From: Paraphysomonas bandaiensis
Taxonomy: Eukaryota; Chrysophyceae
NCBI GenBank assembly: GCA_965644295.1
Contig: CBFFRP010000238.1
Span: 186,001 to 250,000 of the forward strand
Reading direction: 5' to 3'
DNA length: 64,000 nt
Shown: positions 11,369-22,103 of the stretch, in pieces
How the letters are laid out: every line of letters begins with the position of its first letter
Numbering within the stretch: the first letter of the stretch is position 1
Notes under the pieces: generated by a model
Told to the model about the DNA's origin: nothing
The model's input: the letters and a program-made list of their open reading frames with translations, nothing else
The model's database searches: none
Program-made: the position numbers and the translations under genes

Positions 11369-14300
11369 TTATAAGCCTATTCGACGGGGCTTTCTTCCAA
11401 CAGATGACTTCACGTACAGCCCTGGCTTCGACACTGGGCGGCTTGAAGTTCGGCTAGCCTCTTTATGCAGGTCTTGTTGGCTCCGATAATCAGACTCTCG
11501 TTTCATTTGCTGTTCCATTTCCATCTGCTGTTGCTGTTCTTTTCTGCGCTGCTCCAAACGCGTTTTGTATGACTCCTTCACTGTAAAAAACATTGGGCCC
11601 ATTTCGGCTAACCATTCACCTTCCACAGCAGTTACGCATGACATGTATTCCTTTGTGGTCATAATTAGCTCGTGGTAAACGACATAGTCTGGGGTGTAAC
11701 CAAGTCCATATAACGCAGAGGATGGATGAAGATTGGCAGGGATCCCAGTGAGCATCTACAACAAATGAGTGAAAGGAAACTATTTCAAAAGCAACTTACA
11801 TTAACATACTCTCCGATGCCCTTAATCCTAGCACTATTATAAAAATACGAAGAGCATATCGCTTTGCGTACTAAATCCCATGATCCTCCACTTGATACAT
11901 GTTCGATACGCTGCGTCTTCATTATATCCAAGAGTTGCGAATGGACTTCCCGTGCCTTCTTCATAGCTTTCGGGTGAATGAAATGTTCATTACACCAAGA
12001 AGAGGAATACTTTTGCTGCTTCCACTGTAAGTAGACATTTAAGTAGGTTAAATGATCACTCTCTGGGACAAAAAATTTTTCTCTCGCAGAATCAGATTCC
12101 TCTTCACGATCTTTAGGCCGAAAGAAAATTCCCGGTATTGACAACATTGATACGATTATTAGAATATCTTGTGAACAGCCCAATTGTTCAGAGACAATAA
12201 GCATTTTGGCAAGAGCTGGGTCGAGAGGAAACTCAACCATTTTCCTACCAAGCTGTGTCAGTGATCCTGTATTATCAAGGGCGCCCAATATCCATAAGCA
12301 GTACATGGAATTCAATATATTTAGTTGCGGAGGAGGATCCATAAAATCAAATTCTAGCAAATTCTCAACTCCCAAACTTTTCAGCAAAAGAACAACATTG
12401 CCAAGATTGGTCCGCTGTATCTCTGGAATTTGATTTGGTAACAACTCACTCACATACTGTCGTTCCGTGAAAAGTCGATAACAGTACCCAGGTCCAGTGC
12501 GCCCTGCTCTTCCAGCCCTTTGATTCGCGTTGGCTTGTGAAACGGGGGTAATCTGCAATGCATCCATTCCAATCTTTGGATTATACACTTTCAACTTGCA
12601 AAATCCCGAATCGATAACGTATCGTATCCCGTCAACCGTCAGTGATGTTTCCGCAATATTCGTAGAGACAATACACTTCCGTGTACCGTCCTGCCCCGTC
12701 TCAAATATCTTGGCTTGCAAATCAGCAGGGAGCTGAGAATACATGGGGAGTAATAACAAGGAAGGACACCCATCCAAGGAAGCAATTCTTTCGGCCAACA
12801 CTTGACAAGTGGCTTCGATGTCTTCTTGACCGGTCATAAATATAAGAATATCGCCAGCAGGATGTGATAAATGAATCGTTAACGCTTGTTTCACAGCAGC
12901 ATCGACATAATCTTCACAAGAAACTTTGGAGTAGTATTTCTCAACATGAAATGTCCTCCCAGGAATTCTAAATATTGGAACTCCACCAAAAAAATCTGAA
13001 AACTTGTCCGCATTCAATGTTGCTGATGTTACTATGAGCTTTAAATCCCTGCGCCTAGCAACAACCTTCTTCAGTATCCCGAAAAGAACATCTGTATGCA
13101 AAGAGCGCTCGTGAGCCTCGTCCATTATTATCGCACTGTAACGATCCAAGTCCGATTCCCGTAACGATTCACGAAGCAGTACGCCATCCGTCATATATTT
13201 TATTACTGTTTTATCGCATGTCAAATCTTCAAAACGGATCGCATAGCCAACTTCCTCCCCCAACTCCACTCCGAGTTCTTCTGACACACGTTTAGCGACC
13301 GACATCGCAGCTACACGTCTAGGTTGTGTGCAGCCAATGATCCCGCTAGCGGACCAACCTTCTTCATGTAAATATTGTGTCAACTGCGTCGTTTTTCCTA
13401 CATTCATCAATCAAAAAGCAAATTGGCATGAACTATTTTCATTACCACTTCCAGTTTCGCCAACAATGACTGTAATCTGGTTTTCCCTCACAAGATTGAG
13501 TAGCTCACGCCGCACAGAATAAATAGGTAAAAATGCACGCTGCTCGGCCATCGTTTTAGTTTTAGAAAACTCACTTGCTGCTGCTGGCTTTTGGGGCTTA
13601 ACATGCTGCGCGAACGAACTGCTTTGTTTGTAATTCACACTGTCGTCATTATCTTCAGTGACAGAACTATTAGTTGCTTCATCTGGGCGCGAGATGCCCA
13701 TGGCATCACCAATTCGAGAACCACCGAGCTCCCAAAATCGCTTTCTCATTTTGTTTTGTTCCTTCCGCTCACGGATATCACGCAAGAGTACACTACCTTT
13801 ACGTGCATTCGCAGCCATATCAGATGTCGGATCTCGGACAACAGAGACGACGCTTTGTTGCATGGAATAGCTCACACGGCCATCCAGAAATGGGGGCTTG
13901 AGGTTGTGCACAATAAGTGTAACGCGGGTATCTTCTTCGTTATCAAACTCTGTTTGTATCTAGTATATGCTTAGCAAAAGCGTGTATAAAAATAAGTAAT
14001 CAGACCTGGCGTTCGGCTGCAACCCCACTTTGCAATAGTCTGTTGTCCTCCCATGCCTCTTGGTCAGCATGAAGCTGGCTTTTTCGAGCCGATATACCTG
14101 AAGCAAAGTACTTATAAAAGGTTGTTGTAGATTAGTACCAGGAACACCTGCAATTTTAGTGTCCCCACGAGACCTGCTTTTTGCCATCGTCATCTCACGT
14201 TCCTGGAACTTTTTGGAATCTCCCATGAACACAGATGCAGATCTTTCAACGCCTGCAGTTTGACCTTCCTCTGATAGATAGAAGTCTCTTTCGAAATCAT

Positions 14301-15357
14301 CATCACCACTACTGTACCCTAACTTTTCCTGTTGACGTTTACTCGCTTCTGTCACTGCGTCTTGTTGTTCCACATCATTATATAAACGGGTATAACGGCT
14401 ACCAGGGCGATCTCCAGTTCGCATAGAATCTGACCTGGTTTCACTTACCAAATCCTCATCTCTAGGCCCCGGCTGCAATTTCTGTCCGGTACTCGATAGT
14501 CGAACCGGCGCTTCCCACTCTTCGATATCTACACCGATACCTCTTCGAGTTGGAACATTAACCCCGGCACTGCGGTAGTCTGGATGAGATAAGCAATTTC
14601 AATCTAATTAGTTTCCAATAGTAGAGCATATACCTACCTTTTCCCCTGTGTCGTTTATATTGTTGAGAATCATCGGGGTGATTTAATTCATCATCCAGAG
14701 GATGTTCGCGACTATGGATAGATTTCTCCGTATATTTAGGACCAACCACTTCACTTGGTATTGTATTGCTGCAATTACTCCTGTTTTGATTGCCTACCAA
14801 GAAGAGGTTTATGTCTACTATTAACACAATAATATTCATCTACCTGCTACTTTTCTTTTTTCATGAGATATATCTTTCAATCCTAGGTGTGATTTCTGGG
14901 TGCTATGGGCTTGAGAAGGAGCGCCACGCTTTTCTGTCCCACGAACTTGCAGTCCCCCTTTTCGAGATCCACTTGTGCTTGCTTCAGGATTAAGGGTCTC
15001 CATCTTTCCAGAAAATCCAAGAATACACTCTTCATCTTCCGCATCAACATTGTCACGATATTGAAGCATCAAATTTGCGTACTTTTGCTTCACATCATGA
15101 AACAACTCCATGAGGATGTCTTTAGAGATGTTACCATACTGCAGCGATTTCTCCTTAAATATATCCAATGAATCCGAATGAAGTGCCATACGAACAACTT
15201 TCCGGCCAAGTGTTCGATTATTTCCTTCCAAATTTAATGCACGGGCGCATTGGACGGCTGCTTTCTCAATCAATAAATTGTCATTTTGCACTGCCTCTGA
15301 TGCTTTCCTTGACAACATGTTATCTGATTCGGAATCGTTTGTCATTTCGCCACTCAT
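11369..15357 (-). CDS. DHX38: Pre-mRNA splicing DEAH helicase PRP16 (DHX38)
   Basis: RNA helicase that remodels the spliceosome after the first catalytic step. Seven exons (14844-15357, 14638-14793, 14139-14579, 14006-14097, 13446-13959, 11800-13397, 11369-11755) sum to 1233 residues, close to the human protein. Visible parts: motif I GETGSGKTTQL split by the intron at 13398-13445, motif II DEAH, motif III SAT, motif [14 protein letters not shown] and [10 protein letters not shown], then the winged-helix and OB-fold region ([38 protein letters not shown]). PRP16-specific features are the disordered N-terminus, the [11 protein letters not shown] motif and the Lys/Arg/Gln-rich tail. These separate it from PRP2, PRP22 and PRP43. 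Start is the first ATG of exon 1, followed by the helical N-terminal segment. Confidence 0.95.
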
Positions 15358-15866
15358 ATCCTATTGAAATTGTGAAAGTGTGCCAGGGTACCAAGTTTTC
15401 TACTTACATTGATTATTAATTAATTAATTAATGTCATCCGAGTTGATTTGTTACTGTTGGCAGCCATGCATGTACAACTTTGGGATGTGTACATTTCGGT
15501 ATGTACAGGTACACTCGGTATACAGCTGTAGGTTTGGATCACTTTATATACATACACAGTAGTATTATAGGAAATGAAATTTCCCTAGGATTTTGACGCG
15601 TTCGCCTGAAATATGCAACCATTCGGCATTCACTTTCAATTTTTCTCGATTTTCATCTTTTGCATACAGAGGGTTTCAGGAGATTTTTGTGGAGATGTCA
15701 GGAAGTACCCATTCCATCGCATTTTCTTAATGTACGTCAATGCTATTATAGTGGAGTGAGGAGACTACGAGACCCGGAACAATACCTCCCACTTAAATTT
15801 TCGTATTATTATATGCTATATTCTGAAATCATTATGGTTCATCCCGAAGAGTAGTCTGTGAACAGA
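15358..15866. other. Divergent promoter region
   Basis: Head-to-head spacer of about 500 bp between PRP16 (-) and the VRF-motif gene (+). It holds an ATTAATTAATTAATTAAT run at 15414-15432 and TATAC words at 15480-15550. No gene seen. Confidence 0.4.
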
Positions 15867-18457
15867 ATGAACGAATGCGGTGAAGCACATGATGATAGAA
15901 CAGTGGCTTCTGCGGTAGGAATCCAAGCTTATTTTTTATAAATTCACAACTTGTTAGGCTGTTTTAAGTTGCGCTGATCGAGTTGCGACTCTATGTGATG
16001 ACGGCGTAATCACATTTGATCAGAAAGAAGTATTGAAAGAGCAGCTCGCAGTGAACAACACCGAGGTAATGGAATGCTCAATGTATTTCATATCGACCTG
16101 ATAGTGTATTTCAAGGTTCTTCGTGAACTATGCGTATCATCAGATGATTCTGTTAGAAATTTAGCTGGAGATTTGTTATATCATCGAAATGTGTTTGATG
16201 CAATTGATGGTCAGCTATCTAGAGGACGTTCGATGTAATAATCTGAAATGCTGTCTAATTTCAGGTGGATCAAATCGTCATTTGGCATGTATTGAAGGCC
16301 CTGATAGTGTTGTTGCTTCGACAAAGAGTCCTTATAATGAGAGTGACGGAATGGTAACCCTAGAGGTATGAATCGTATGTTTTCGGTAATATGTTCATCA
16401 GTTGGTTTAGTCTGGTTACAATAGACCTTTGTCTTTTCGGCGCTTTTCGGTACTGGAGTATCAAAACTGTGAAGAAGTTTACACTCGTATGAATGACATC
16501 GACAGCGAGAGCAGCCCTTCTATATTGAGCAAGCGTCAGCAAGCACGCTTCACAGCTCTTCGTAGGGCCAACTCAGGGTTAACTTCCTCAGCTATGTGGA
16601 ATACCAAGCGATGCATCAGCACGTTACGATCACAGAGTAAACGAAAGTTAGAATCCCACATGTTAAGAAGAGTCAATGTGAGGAATTCAGCTCGCAAAGC
16701 GAGTCGATCTGTGGACGACGACTTAAGTGCCCGGAACAACCTGAATAAAATCCACAGGTCGCCTTCTGCCCCACCAGATATTGATCAATATGTTTCATTT
16801 CTGCATTTAAACCAATCACAGCCAACTGATAAAGGGAATGTACTACGTTCTTTTGACATGGATGTCGCACAAGATTGTCGTGGTGATACTTGGGCTGAGT
16901 CCAGTAGTTTAGTGAAAAATGATATAGAAAGTTTGGATGACTCTATGGTGGTATGTGATTTGTTACCATCGACCACTAGGAAAGACAACACCAATGAACC
17001 TGGAGTAATTTTCGATGATTGTTCACAATTAGATGATATACATGGAAGTGCAACTCTAAACAGTGCAACGCCTTTCCCTGCGTTATGGCAAATATTTTCC
17101 TATGGTGGATTCGAAAATCTTCGAAGCGATGATGTGAATGGCTTGTTGTATTTTTCCACAGATCGGGGTGCTTGTGACGATGTGGAATGCGCTGGAGAAC
17201 AATTCTCATATTGTGTAACAGATGCTTTGCATGAAAAACTTGTCCAGAAGTCACGCCATACAAAAACTAAATCCTATTCTGCTGTTGACACTTCGACGCA
17301 CGTATATTCTGCAGAAAATTCTTGTGACTTGGCGCCGCGCACTGAAAGTCACGGCGTTAAAGAGCTGATTTCTAGGTTTAATGGAAATATATTTGACTCG
17401 AAAGAGTCACAGAATGGGTCGTGCGGTGAAAATTGTGCGAATGAAATTGTAAAAGCCAGTGCTATGTCCACAGACCGCACGCACGTAGATCTCAGTGAAG
17501 CGAAAATTAGTCAGCGTAATAGTATGAAGAACCCGCTGCTGGATAATAACTATTCACATGAAAAAGTAGTATCAAGTTGTAAAAATTCTTTACTATCAAG
17601 ACCATTCGGAAATGTGGCCTCTGTTTCTGTCCAGCACACCCGCTCTAAGTTTTATATGAAAGATATTAAGCCACTTCGAAAGTCACTTCAGTCTAATATG
17701 TCGAAGTCATCTCCTCGTAAACGGTTACCAAAGTCATGTATGAGTGTACGTTTTGAAAAGGTTGAAATTAAGTTTTATCCTTACACCATTGGGCAAGGGG
17801 TTCCTTCAGATGGCGGACCATCCATCGGTTTGGACTGGGACAGTGGCTCCATTGAAGCGTTAGAATTCGATATTGATTTGTTTGAAAATTTTAGAGGGGG
17901 TATAATCCCTGAAGATATCACAGAAGATGAGGTATGTATTTACAACCGCTTAAATGAAAATTTGTATTTTTGAAATGATGCGCAGGAATGGGATGATAAC
18001 TGGAGGCTGCCCAGGTACTACGCAATGCGAAGTTTTTGATTGACTTGTTAAAACTTTTCTAGAGAATACTTTTTAGAAGGCGGGGGTCATATTGAGGTTG
18101 AGCAACGTATATTCCACTTGAGAGCTGCTGGGCATAGGCGGTGCTCAATTGACTTTTCAAGTTTTATATGTAGACAGGTAATATACACAATATAATTTGG
18201 GATGATAACGACGCAGTGGTACAGGAAATTGCCTCTAGGATGAAGAATGGAAGGTCACGAGCGGCGCGTATGCTTATAGAAGGAGTTGATCCTGATGAGG
18301 TCGAAACACTTCAGCGGGAGGTATACATGGAAATCACTTTGATATGTGAAAATTAACGTAATTCACTTAGTGGGAGGCCAGACAAATTCTTGCCCCGTAT
18401 ATTTTAAGCTGGTTTAAGCGGAAAAAAGCAGTGGATAGGTATACCAAGGATTCGTAA
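15867..18457 (+). CDS. Large mostly disordered protein with C-terminal VRF motif
   Basis: Nine exons keep frame: 15867-15914, 15958-16065, 16116 to 16227 (or 16209), 16265-16365, 16411-17931, 17986-18014, 18063-18169, 18217-18320, 18371-18457, giving about 738 residues. The first 120 residues look structured. The large exon is Ser/Asn/Asp-rich and probably disordered. Near its end is SVRFEKVEIKFYPYTIGQG, then GGPSIGLDWD, a motif I remember as widespread in stramenopile (diatom, oomycete) proteins of unknown function. It is followed by short helical exons (EYFLEGGGHIEVEQRI, then NGRSRAARMLIEGVDPDEV), and the last exon ends in APYILSWFKRKKAVDRY. The donor at 18170 (T|GTAG) was chosen over the CAG|GTAAT seven bases later because only it keeps frame. 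Function unknown. Confidence 0.75.
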
Positions 18458-19059
18458 ATCTGCTGCGTTTTCGTAATATTATCGGTTGCCATGCTGCGAA
18501 TTTTTTGGACATCAATTTTGAATTTCACCATTCGGTGTTTGTACGATATACCTCTCCTGTAAATAATAGTAATGAATCACGTTGTCGTTGCCATGACTGA
18601 CACGTATTACTTCGGTCATTGGCCACGGAAATATTGGCTGCGGTGAAGTTTCAGTCGACAACAATCACTCAATGCAGACCGATTTCGAGATGATATATAT
18701 ATGACGCTTTCTGACTTCAGGTAAACTCGTTCCGGGTGCAAACTTAGCTCTAGGCAGCCCAAAACTACTATTTTTCCTCAACGTGAGCCTACTGTGCCTC
18801 ATTGAATAGCTACACATTATTAATCAATAATTTACAATCTTAAGTAGAATCGAAATATGCAATTACTACTCATATATTTCATATTACTCTTTATTTAAGC
18901 TGTATGTGTAATTCAACCCAGTCGAATATGTTGAATTCTCTCATCATACTAATTCTGGTGTACCTACCTTGCCAAGATGAATAATCCAGTCATTAATGCA
19001 TCACTAATTAGTGTTCAACAATGACAACGTGTTTGGGGTTTATTGTATGGTATTCACCT
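18458..19059. other. Intergenic, no gene seen
   Basis: AT-rich spacer downstream of the VRF-motif gene. No gene, tandem repeat or RNA gene recognised. The hAT-like subterminal sequence begins just after it. Confidence 0.35.
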
Positions 19060-19873
19060 CGTCAGAAATTGGGACATCAAATCATAATTGCAATTATAAT
19101 TGACGCAAGCTGGAGTCAATAAGTTGATATATAAATACCACCTTGTTATACTGATAAGTTGATAAAAACGGTATTCTTTATTCTTACGATTGATTGATGA
19201 AAGACTATATAGTAACATATATTCATAGGATAATCTCACAGAATATTTCATTTAAATAATTGGCGATATAGATATATAAACTAGTTTTTGTACACAACCG
19301 TTCTCATGTAATTTATCAGACTTTCCTATAAATAATTGGCGATATGAGCGATAAACTGGTACCTGAAGTCTGAAGTCAATGCACGAGTGTTCTTTGAGGA
19401 AATAAATGATAATAACGAAGAGGTTGCAATGATTTCAATGCATTTCGGTTTGATTGTTGATGGGCGGACGTGCAGCAAGGAACATTTTATCGATGATGAG
19501 GATGACGAAGATGATGACAGTGAGAGTCTAGTTCAGAATGACGGCGCAACGAAAACGAGCACCTCTTAATCAGCAAACTCGATCCACCGCATGAAGCACT
19601 TGCATGCCACAACCAATAGGGTTGAAAGATTGTTCAGTAGAGCCAAGAGATCGTTATGACTGATATGATGCACAAGAGTGTTACTTATGTTTTTACGCAT
19701 GAACCGTTGCCTCTGGAATGAAATGCCAGTTGAGGTAGCTATATTGGCAGCTAATGTAGTTTAGTACTAAATAAAATTGCAATAGTTTAAATTGAGACAA
19801 CAAGTATTAATTGCAATTATAATTGACTACAACCTGCGTCAATTAATTGGCAATTAATTGATACGCAGCCCTG
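19060..19873 (+). pseudogene. Decayed hAT-family transposon
   Basis: The right end is CAGCCCTG at 19866-19873, preceded by the CAATTAATTG-rich subterminal sequence shared with 46072-46142, 48939-49040, 55510-55615 and 62240-62351. The left part (19065-19115) matches the inverted copy of the 62270-62330 end. Between them a broken reading frame includes an acidic run (DDEDDEDDDSE) at about 19491 and, around 19590-19650, a stretch encoding NRVERLFSRAKRS, which fits the C-terminal dimerisation region of hAT transposases. The same coding segments recur, inverted, at 59740-59900 and 55640-55890. Stops and gaps show it is inactive. hAT membership rests on the 8-bp CAGGG-type ends and the weak protein match. 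Confidence 0.55.
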
Positions 19874-20004
19874 ATGGTTACTGCTATCTATGACCTCATT
19901 GTTCTGTGTTTCTGTGTTTTTGTAAGAAGTTAAATGAATTCAAGTTATGACCGTCAATTTAGGAATACAGTAGTTGAAAACTGTAGCACATAACAACATG
20001 GATT

Positions 20005-20340
20005 TGGCTATTGAGCTATCCGGGGTATTAGGCTGCCTGCTGAAGTCAAGCATCCGGGCTGTTAGCAGATGTCAGGCTTATCAACATTCTCTGCGTGCTC
20101 ACTGTGTTAGCTTTGAGTGATAGTGCCTTGGTGCTTGTGGTGCAGCGTTAAATAGTAGAACATATATATATAATATCAGAGTTATAAGCACTCTCGTTAG
20201 TTAAATTGTTTTGCTACATTAGTTCTGACTCTTACACGCCTACATTGCTAATAGTAAGACATTCACGACTAGAGGTACAGTGCTATCTACTATATATACA
20301 GTACACAAACTCTATTTTACATATATAAGCAACCTTAAGA
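20005..20340. repeat. Dispersed non-coding repeat, copy 1
   Basis: Contains the family hallmarks ATCCGGGGTATTAGGCTG, CTGAAGTCAAGCATCCGGG and, about 100 bp on, the block with GTGCTTG and GCGTTAAATAGTAG, then TTACACGCCTACATTGC. The same blocks, in changing order and strand, occur at 21060-21160, 35926-36200, 41070-41900, 45655-46060 and 49425-49600. No reading frame; probably a non-autonomous DNA element. Confidence 0.5.
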
Positions 20341-20760
20341 CAAACGTGGGAAAAATGTTCAAATTTGGGACTTTTGATCGAAAGCTATGTTCTACGAGTA
20401 ATTTTAATGTTAATTTGTCCCGAAATGTTATTCGAGTAGTTTGCAAGAAGTTTTCATAATTATAGTATGATATTTTAATAAAATATATGATATATTCATT
20501 ATTTATAAGTAGTTACCGTGGGGCTAGTACGTTTTTCCATAACTTTTGGGGCTGAACCTACTGCACTCTAGTATCTTTTCATTCATAAGGTACAATTTCT
20601 ACTATATATAATTGGGTGTGAGTAAAACGTTAGATGACTGAACTTTGAACTTTTGCAGTAATCAATTATTAGGAAGTTGCAGTCAACATCTCTCACCATT
20701 CATTGATATTGTCTACTATATTATGTTCTCTCACAACTACATATATATCAATGTTATCAG

Positions 20761-20953
20761 CTAGTTGATTATTTGCAATGCTAAATTAGTTCTGACTTTC
20801 AAACGCCTACAGACATTCATTACTAATATAATAATAAGACTAAGTTTGTATCTAAGATCAAATCTTAGATACAAACTTAGACTTATTATATTAATAGTGA
20901 ATGTCTGTAGGCGTTGAAAAGTCAGAACTAATTTAGCATTGCAAATCAACTAG
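20761..20953. repeat. Near-perfect 193-bp palindrome (foldback)
   Basis: The arms read CTAGTTGATT...TTTGCAATGCTAAATTAG on the left and the reverse complement on the right, meeting at TCTAAGATCAAATCTTAGA near 20857. Only a few differences separate the arms. The outer arm sequence (TTCTGACTTTCAAACGCC) is the end block of the dispersed repeat family seen at 20220-20275 and 46005-46060, so this is a head-to-head copy of that block. It could extrude as a long hairpin. Confidence 0.75.
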
Positions 20954-21059
20954 CCTAGTTATTCGCTGTCCCAATGAATTGACACTTGTAGTGAATAATG
21001 TCTGATTACTAGCAAAATAGGCGTGTAAGAATCAGAACTAATGTATAGCAAAACAATTT

Positions 21060-21170
21060 AACTAATTTAACTAGTGCTTAACTCTGATATCCTACTACTA
21101 TATAACGCTACTACGAAAGCTGCTTGTGCGTCACCGCAAGCACCAAGGTAGGGGTCTGCTTAAAAGGAAG
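21060..21170 (-). repeat. Dispersed non-coding repeat, copy 2
   Basis: Reverse-oriented copy of the block with CTGATATCCTACTA and GTGCGTCACCGCAAGCACCAA, matching 41490-41580 and 45895-46000 in inverse orientation. Confidence 0.5.
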
Positions 21171-21178
21171 GGCCAGGG

Positions 21179-22083
21179 TTACGTAGATGGGAGGATAGTG
21201 TTCCGAGAGAGAGTGAGATGGTGCGAGGTAGAGGCATGAAATCTATAGAGTTTCGGGGCACCGCTGACTGCAATGTGTATAAGCTGGACGTACATAGAGC
21301 TTGTGGGGTCACCTACGTTGGGGTTTGCGTGTGTGTGGGCGTGAAACTTAAAAGTGTTGGAGGAGTAGGAGATGTGTTCATTCGCCCAGCTGTGATTCTC
21401 TGCTGAGGCACCATCAAGTCCGAAGTGGGGGGACTTATAGGCTGTGTGGTGATATAGTTGGAGGTCGAATTGTGGAGGGATCTGCTGACCTGAGGCGGGG
21501 TTGGGTATTGGCACTGATCGTCTTGTCACCCGCTGTTATATTATTTAAAGTCTTTTAACTTAGCAATAGGCGTTAAGAACCTGCACCAATGTAGTGGCTA
21601 GTTGAATGCTAGACATACTATTTAGACCTCGCTGTTGTATTCGCCGGATTCGCTACTTACTATACGTACGTGTTCTAGGAGGAGGTCTGGGTAGAACTCT
21701 CGATGGAGCAGCGTAGCGTTGACAGCGATCTTGGGGTATCTGCTTGGCCACTGGAAATATAGTGGTTGAATTATACTCACCGCTGCATTCTCAGGAAGTA
21801 GTCCACGCGAGGTCAGACTGCAGTATATTTGCGAGCCACAGACTGCGTCGAGTTGAGCTTGAGTTAGGGTGCCTGCCCAGAATCTTTCAAACTGGGGGTC
21901 CCATGCTTTTCTAGAAATTTAGTTAACTGGAACTATATTTAACTATAACTCTTGCAGGAAGTCATCATCCATCAATTTTTTTAATAACTCATTTTGCTGT
22001 GTGCTTAAATTGCAGCAACAACCTTGGGCAGTTATTAACAAGTCGAATGCAAGTTTAATGCAAAAATAAATCATTATTATCAT
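21179..22083 (-). CDS. Unrecognised four-exon gene just downstream of CEP290
   Basis: Exons 21950-22083, 21781-21910, 21670-21750 and 21179-21532 keep frame across three GT-AG introns (39, 30 and 137 nt), giving 232 residues. The first half has a protein-like composition (LLKKLMDDDFLQ, AWDPQFERFWAGTLTQAQL, WPSRYPKIAVNATLLHREF), while the last exon is rich in Ser, His, Thr and Pro. I do not recognise the family. The ATG at 22083 lies only about 20 bp past the CEP290 stop on the same strand, so these exons could instead belong to an alternative CEP290 3' end, or be a fragment left by repeats. The third intron contains a copy of the repeat at 49515-49590 in inverse orientation (21541-21630). Confidence 0.4.
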
Positions 22084-22103
22084 CAATGAACCATACAAAG
22101 TTT

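Noticed and set aside
16189-16371. 60-codon stand-alone plus-strand gene
   Set aside because: Parts of it are exons of the nine-exon VRF-motif gene read through an intron in the wrong frame.
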